From Planctomycetaceae bacterium (GTDB lineage Bacteria > Planctomycetota > Planctomycetia > Pirellulales > UBA1268), in assembly GCA_947453875.1 (NCBI GenBank), contig CANGIH010000112.1, positions 1 to 7,398 on the forward strand: a DNA stretch of 7,398 nt, read 5' to 3'. Position 1 is the first letter of the stretch. Each line of letters opens with the position of its first letter. The position numbers and the translations under genes were made by a program. Of this stretch, positions 5,233 to 7,398 are shown one piece after another. The notes beneath the pieces were generated by a model. The model saw nothing but the letters and a program-made list of their open reading frames with translations. It was not told the origin of the DNA and searched no databases.

Positions 5233-6525
5233 TCAGGCGATGCCCGGCCAGCGGGCCCGGACGTCGGGGCCGGCGTAGACCGCACCGTCGCCGAGGCTCT
5301 CCTGGATGCGGAGGAGCTGGTTGTACTTCGCGATCCGGTCGCTCCGCGAGGCGGAGCCGGTCTTGATCTGGCCGGTGCCCAGGCCGACGGCGAGGTCGGC
5401 GATCGTGGCGTCCTCCGTCTCGCCGCTGCGATGGCTGGCGATCGAGGTGTAGCCCGAGCGGTGGGCCAGTTGGACCGCGGCGATCGTCTCGGTGAGGGTG
5501 CCGATCTGGTTGACCTTCACGAGGATGCTGTTGGCGATCCCCTCGGCGATGCCGCGACCAAGCCGCTCGGAGTTGGTGACGAAGAGATCGTCTCCGACCA
5601 GCTGCACCTTGTCGCCGAGCTTCTCGCTGATCAGCTTCCAGCCCTTCCAGTCGTCCTCGGAGCAGCCGTCCTCGATCGACATGATCGGATAGCGGCTGGC
5701 GAGGCTGGCGAGGAATTCGACCATCCCGGCCGAGTCGATGCTCTTCCCCTCGATGGTGTAGTGGCCGGTCTTGGCGTCGAAAAGCTCCGTGGCGGCGACG
5801 TCGAGGGCGATGCCCATCTCCTTGCCCGGCTCGTAGCCGGCGGCCGAGATCGCGGCGAGGATGACTTCGAGCGCCTCGGCACAGGTGCCGATGTGGGGCG
5901 CGAAGCCCCCCTCGTCACCGACGGCGGTGGAGAGCTTCTTGTCCTTAAGGACTTTCTTGAGGGCGTGGAAGGTCTCGACGCCGGCGCGGAGGGCGTCGTC
6001 GAAGGTGTCGAAGCCCAGGGGCATGACCATGAATTCCTGCACATCGAGCGGGTTGTCGGCATGGGCACCGCCGTTGATGATGTTCATCATCGGCGCTGGC
6101 AGGAGGCGGGCTGAGGCGCCGCCGAGATAACGGTAGAGCGGCAGGCCGCAATGCTCAGCGGCGGCGTGCGCCACCGCCATCGAGACGCCGAGGATGGCGT
6201 TGGCGCCGAGATTCTTCTTGTTGGGGGTGCCGTCGAGTTCGAGCATCCGTTCGTCGATGCCGGCCTGGTCGAGGGCGTCGCAGCCCTCCAGTTCGTCGGC
6301 GATTTGCGCGTTGACGTTCTCCACCGCCTCGAGCACCCCCTTGCCGAGGTAGACAGCCTTGTCGCCGTCGCGCTTTTCCCAGGCCTCGTGGGCGCCGGTG
6401 CTCGCGCCCGACGGAACTGCGGCCCGACCGAAGGCCCCGTCGGCGAGGGCGACGTCGACTTCGAGGGTGGGATTGCCGCGGCTGTCGAGAATCTGGCGGG
6501 CGTGGACGTCGACGATCGTGGACAT
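5233..6525 (-). CDS. eno: Enolase (phosphopyruvate hydratase)
   Basis: Enolase converts 2-phosphoglycerate to phosphoenolpyruvate in glycolysis and works in reverse in gluconeogenesis. It is a cytoplasmic Mg2+ enzyme. The 430-residue length is normal for bacteria. The mobile loop is SGASTGAHE (39-47), and NGGAHADN (151-158) carries the substrate His155. The general acid Glu205 is in VGDEGG. The metal ligands are Asp242 (ALDVAA), Glu285 (SIEDG) and Asp312 (GDDLFVTN). The general base Lys337 is in LVKVNQ, SHRSGETED (364-372) follows, and Lys388 is in GQIKTG. All key residues are present, so it should be active. The frame extends upstream to 6612, but the ATG at 6525 begins the family's usual N terminus (STIVDVHARQILDSRGNP). 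It has a purine-rich ribosome binding site, AAGGAAAAGG (6541 to 6532), ending 6 bases before the start. It is divergent from ribE, with which it shares a 146-base control region. Confidence 0.98.
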   Translation of the reverse strand: MSTIVDVHARQILDSRGNPTLEVDVALADGAFGRAAVPSGASTGAHEAWEKRDGDKAVYLGKGVLEAVENVNAQIADELEGCDALDQAGIDERMLELDGTPNKKNLGANAILGVSMAVAHAAAEHCGLPLYRYLGGASARLLPAPMMNIINGGAHADNPLDVQEFMVMPLGFDTFDDALRAGVETFHALKKVLKDKKLSTAVGDEGGFAPHIGTCAEALEVILAAISAAGYEPGKEMGIALDVAATELFDAKTGHYTIEGKSIDSAGMVEFLASLASRYPIMSIEDGCSEDDWKGWKLISEKLGDKVQLVGDDLFVTNSERLGRGIAEGIANSILVKVNQIGTLTETIAAVQLAHRSGYTSIASHRSGETEDATIADLAVGLGTGQIKTGSASRSDRIAKYNQLLRIQESLGDGAVYAGPDVRARWPGIA

Positions 6526-6588
6526 GGAGAACCTTTTCCTTCGGGGTCGGAGGGAATGCAGGAAGGCGGAGTTCGTTAGGCTTCGGCA

Positions 6589-6616
6589 ATTGTGCCCGGT
6601 GACGGCCGGCACGCAA
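6589..6616 (-). promoter_or_regulatory. Candidate enolase promoter
   Basis: On the minus strand, TTGCGT (6616-6611) and CACAAT (6594-6589) are spaced by 16 bases and match the sigma-70 -35 and -10 boxes at three and four of six bases. The transcript would start near 6582, giving a leader of about 57 bases ahead of the enolase start. The match is modest; location is the main support. Confidence 0.35.
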
Positions 6617-6619
6617 GAC

Positions 6620-6651
6620 CGGCCGCCATCCCGGTGCGGGATTCCCGGCCG
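6620..6651. repeat. Two-part inverted repeat upstream of ribE
   Basis: ATCCCG (6628-6633) and CGGGAT (6637-6642) are perfect inverted copies around a GTG loop. They are enclosed by CGGCCG at 6620-6625 and again at 6646-6651, which also pair. The element ends 5 bases before the ribE extended -10 motif, so it covers the place of a -35 box. It could be a DNA operator, or a hairpin in any transcript that reads through. It does not contain the conserved core of an FMN riboswitch. Confidence 0.45.
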
Positions 6652-6656
6652 CGGCC

Positions 6657-6665
6657 TGCTATCAT
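6657..6665 (+). promoter_or_regulatory. Extended -10 promoter of ribE
   Basis: TGCTATCAT is an extended -10 motif: TG, one base, then TATCAT, which matches TATAAT at five of six bases. Only six bases (CCGGGC) separate it from the ribE ATG at 6672. Transcription would start at about the A of the start codon, giving a leaderless message. No Shine-Dalgarno sequence precedes the ATG, which agrees. No -35 box is evident, as expected for an extended -10 promoter. Confidence 0.6.
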
Positions 6666-6671
6666 CCGGGC

Positions 6672-7265
6672 ATGTTTACAGGATTGGTGGAAACCCTCGG
6701 ACGCGTGGCGATCGTGGCGCAGGAGCCTCCGGGCATGCGTCTGTCGGTCGATGCCGGCCCGGTGGCCGACGAGGTCACCCTCGGGGCGAGCATCTGCGTG
6801 AGCGGATGCTGCCTTTCGGTGGTGGATGCCGAGGGAGCGAGGCTCGTCTTCCAACTCGGCCCCGAGACCCTCTCCCGCACCACGCTCGGGACGCTCACAG
6901 CCGGCGACAGCGTCAACCTCGAGCGGTCGCTCCGCCTTGCCGACCGGATCGGTGGCCACCTCGTCACCGGTCATGTCGACGGCCTCGGGCAGCTGGCCTC
7001 ACGGGAGGAGTCGGGCGACTGGGTGACCTGCCGGTTCACCGCCCCGCCGCCGCTCCTCGGGCAGATGGCCTCGAAGGGATCGGTGGCGATCGACGGCGTG
7101 AGCCTGACGGTGGTCGAGGTCGATGCGGCCGGTTTCAGCGTCGCCCTCATTCCCCACACGCTCGCCGTCACCACTCTCGGCGGGCTCCCCCTCGGAGGCA
7201 GCGTCAACCTGGAGACCGACCTCGTCGCCAAGTATGTCGCCCGCTGGCTGGAGTCGAGATCATGA
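6672..7265 (+). CDS. ribE: Riboflavin synthase, alpha subunit
   Basis: This enzyme dismutates two 6,7-dimethyl-8-ribityllumazine molecules to riboflavin plus a pyrimidinedione, the last step of riboflavin synthesis, and acts as a cytoplasmic trimer. The 197 residues hold the two tandem lumazine-binding barrels. The N-terminal barrel has MFTGLVE, GASICVSGCCLSV (38-50) with the conserved Cys47, and GGHLVTGHVDG (94-104). The C-terminal barrel has KGSVAIDGVSLTV (135-147), PHTL (161-164) and NLETDLVAKYV (179-189), whose Asp183 fits the catalytic Asp. The usual CLTV of the first barrel is CLSV here, a conservative change. Nothing is truncated. MFTG is the family's invariant start, so the ATG at 6672 is secure although it lacks a ribosome binding site. 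The stop overlaps the next gene's start (ATGA at 7262-7265), implying coupled translation. No FMN riboswitch is seen upstream. Some naming schemes call this gene ribC or ribB. Confidence 0.97.
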   Translation: MFTGLVETLGRVAIVAQEPPGMRLSVDAGPVADEVTLGASICVSGCCLSVVDAEGARLVFQLGPETLSRTTLGTLTAGDSVNLERSLRLADRIGGHLVTGHVDGLGQLASREESGDWVTCRFTAPPPLLGQMASKGSVAIDGVSLTVVEVDAAGFSVALIPHTLAVTTLGGLPLGGSVNLETDLVAKYVARWLESRS

Positions 7266-7398
7266 GTCGACGGGACGGCCCCCCACCATCGCGTTCTTCC
7301 GATCGGCGTCCCAAGGCCGCCGGGCGCCCCCCCCGCCCCCCGCGCCGGTCCGTCTCCCCCGGTCCGTCGCCCCACCAGAAGGCCCCGGCCCGGGAACA
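7262..7398 (+). CDS. Unidentified Arg/Pro-rich N terminus (gene runs off the window)
   Basis: The frame opens at the ATG at 7262, overlapping the ribE stop as ATGA, and stays open for 45 codons to the window edge. GGAG at 7250-7253 lies 8 bases before the ATG and is a good ribosome binding site. The visible residues start MSRRDGPPPSRSS and are almost all Arg, Pro, Ser, Gly and Ala, so this is a disordered basic leader with no domain. Such leaders are seen on RNA-binding proteins, including rRNA methyltransferases, pseudouridine synthases and helicases, but nothing here identifies which. C8 (7327-7334) and C6 (7336-7341) tracts could cause slippage or sequencing error and would shift the frame. 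The gene call rests on the overlap, the ribosome binding site and the lack of stops; low-complexity GC-rich DNA is often open by chance. Confidence 0.6.
   Translation, partial: MSRRDGPPPSRSSDRRPKAAGRPPRPPRRSVSPGPSPHQKAPARE

Noticed and set aside
6526..6671. FMN riboswitch ahead of riboflavin synthase
   Set aside because: The region is short, lacks the conserved RFN core helices, and the probable promoter lies at the start codon, leaving no leader RNA to hold a riboswitch.

Overview
The window is GC-rich, about two thirds G+C by eye, and densely coding. It looks like chromosomal DNA from a planctomycete, most likely near the Pirellulales. This rests on recognising the protein families (a soluble histidine kinase with a THEFNNAL phosphoacceptor box, a MoxR-like ATPase with an NELP Walker B paired with a VWA protein, a small two-helix membrane protein) and on TACAAT/TATCAT-type -10 boxes followed by CCGG/CGGC. 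It is an inference from remembered families, not a database match. No rRNA, tRNA, CRISPR array, transposase or phage gene was seen.

Layout. Bases 2-664 (+) hold the C-terminal 220 residues of a histidine kinase whose start lies outside the window. After a 106-base gap with a -10 box, bases 771-3940 (+) form a tight two-gene operon: a MoxR/ChlI-like AAA+ ATPase, then 11 bases later a soluble von Willebrand factor A protein with an intact MIDAS. Bases 3941-4311 are a hairpin-rich non-coding stretch between convergent genes, possibly a dispersed repeat. Three genes follow on the minus strand. Read in transcription order they are enolase (6525 to 5233), a small two-helix membrane protein (5127 to 4789) and a standalone GIY-YIG-like protein (4701 to 4312). 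An 11-bp perfect hairpin separates enolase from the membrane protein. A 146-base divergent region separates enolase from riboflavin synthase (ribE, 6672-7265, +). The ribE stop overlaps the start of an unidentified Arg/Pro-rich reading frame that leaves the window at its right edge.

How the genes work together. The ATPase and VWA protein probably act as one chaperone-like or metal/cofactor-insertion machine, by analogy with MoxR-VWA, RavA-ViaA and ChlI-ChlD pairs; the client is unknown. Enolase (glycolysis) and riboflavin synthase (flavin synthesis) are housekeeping genes that share only an intergenic control region. The points most worth a second look are the probable leaderless extended -10 promoter of ribE, the Asp-to-Asn Walker B in the ATPase, the structured intergenic segment at 3941-4311, and the small GIY-YIG-like protein. 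I saw no convincing new defence or mobile system.
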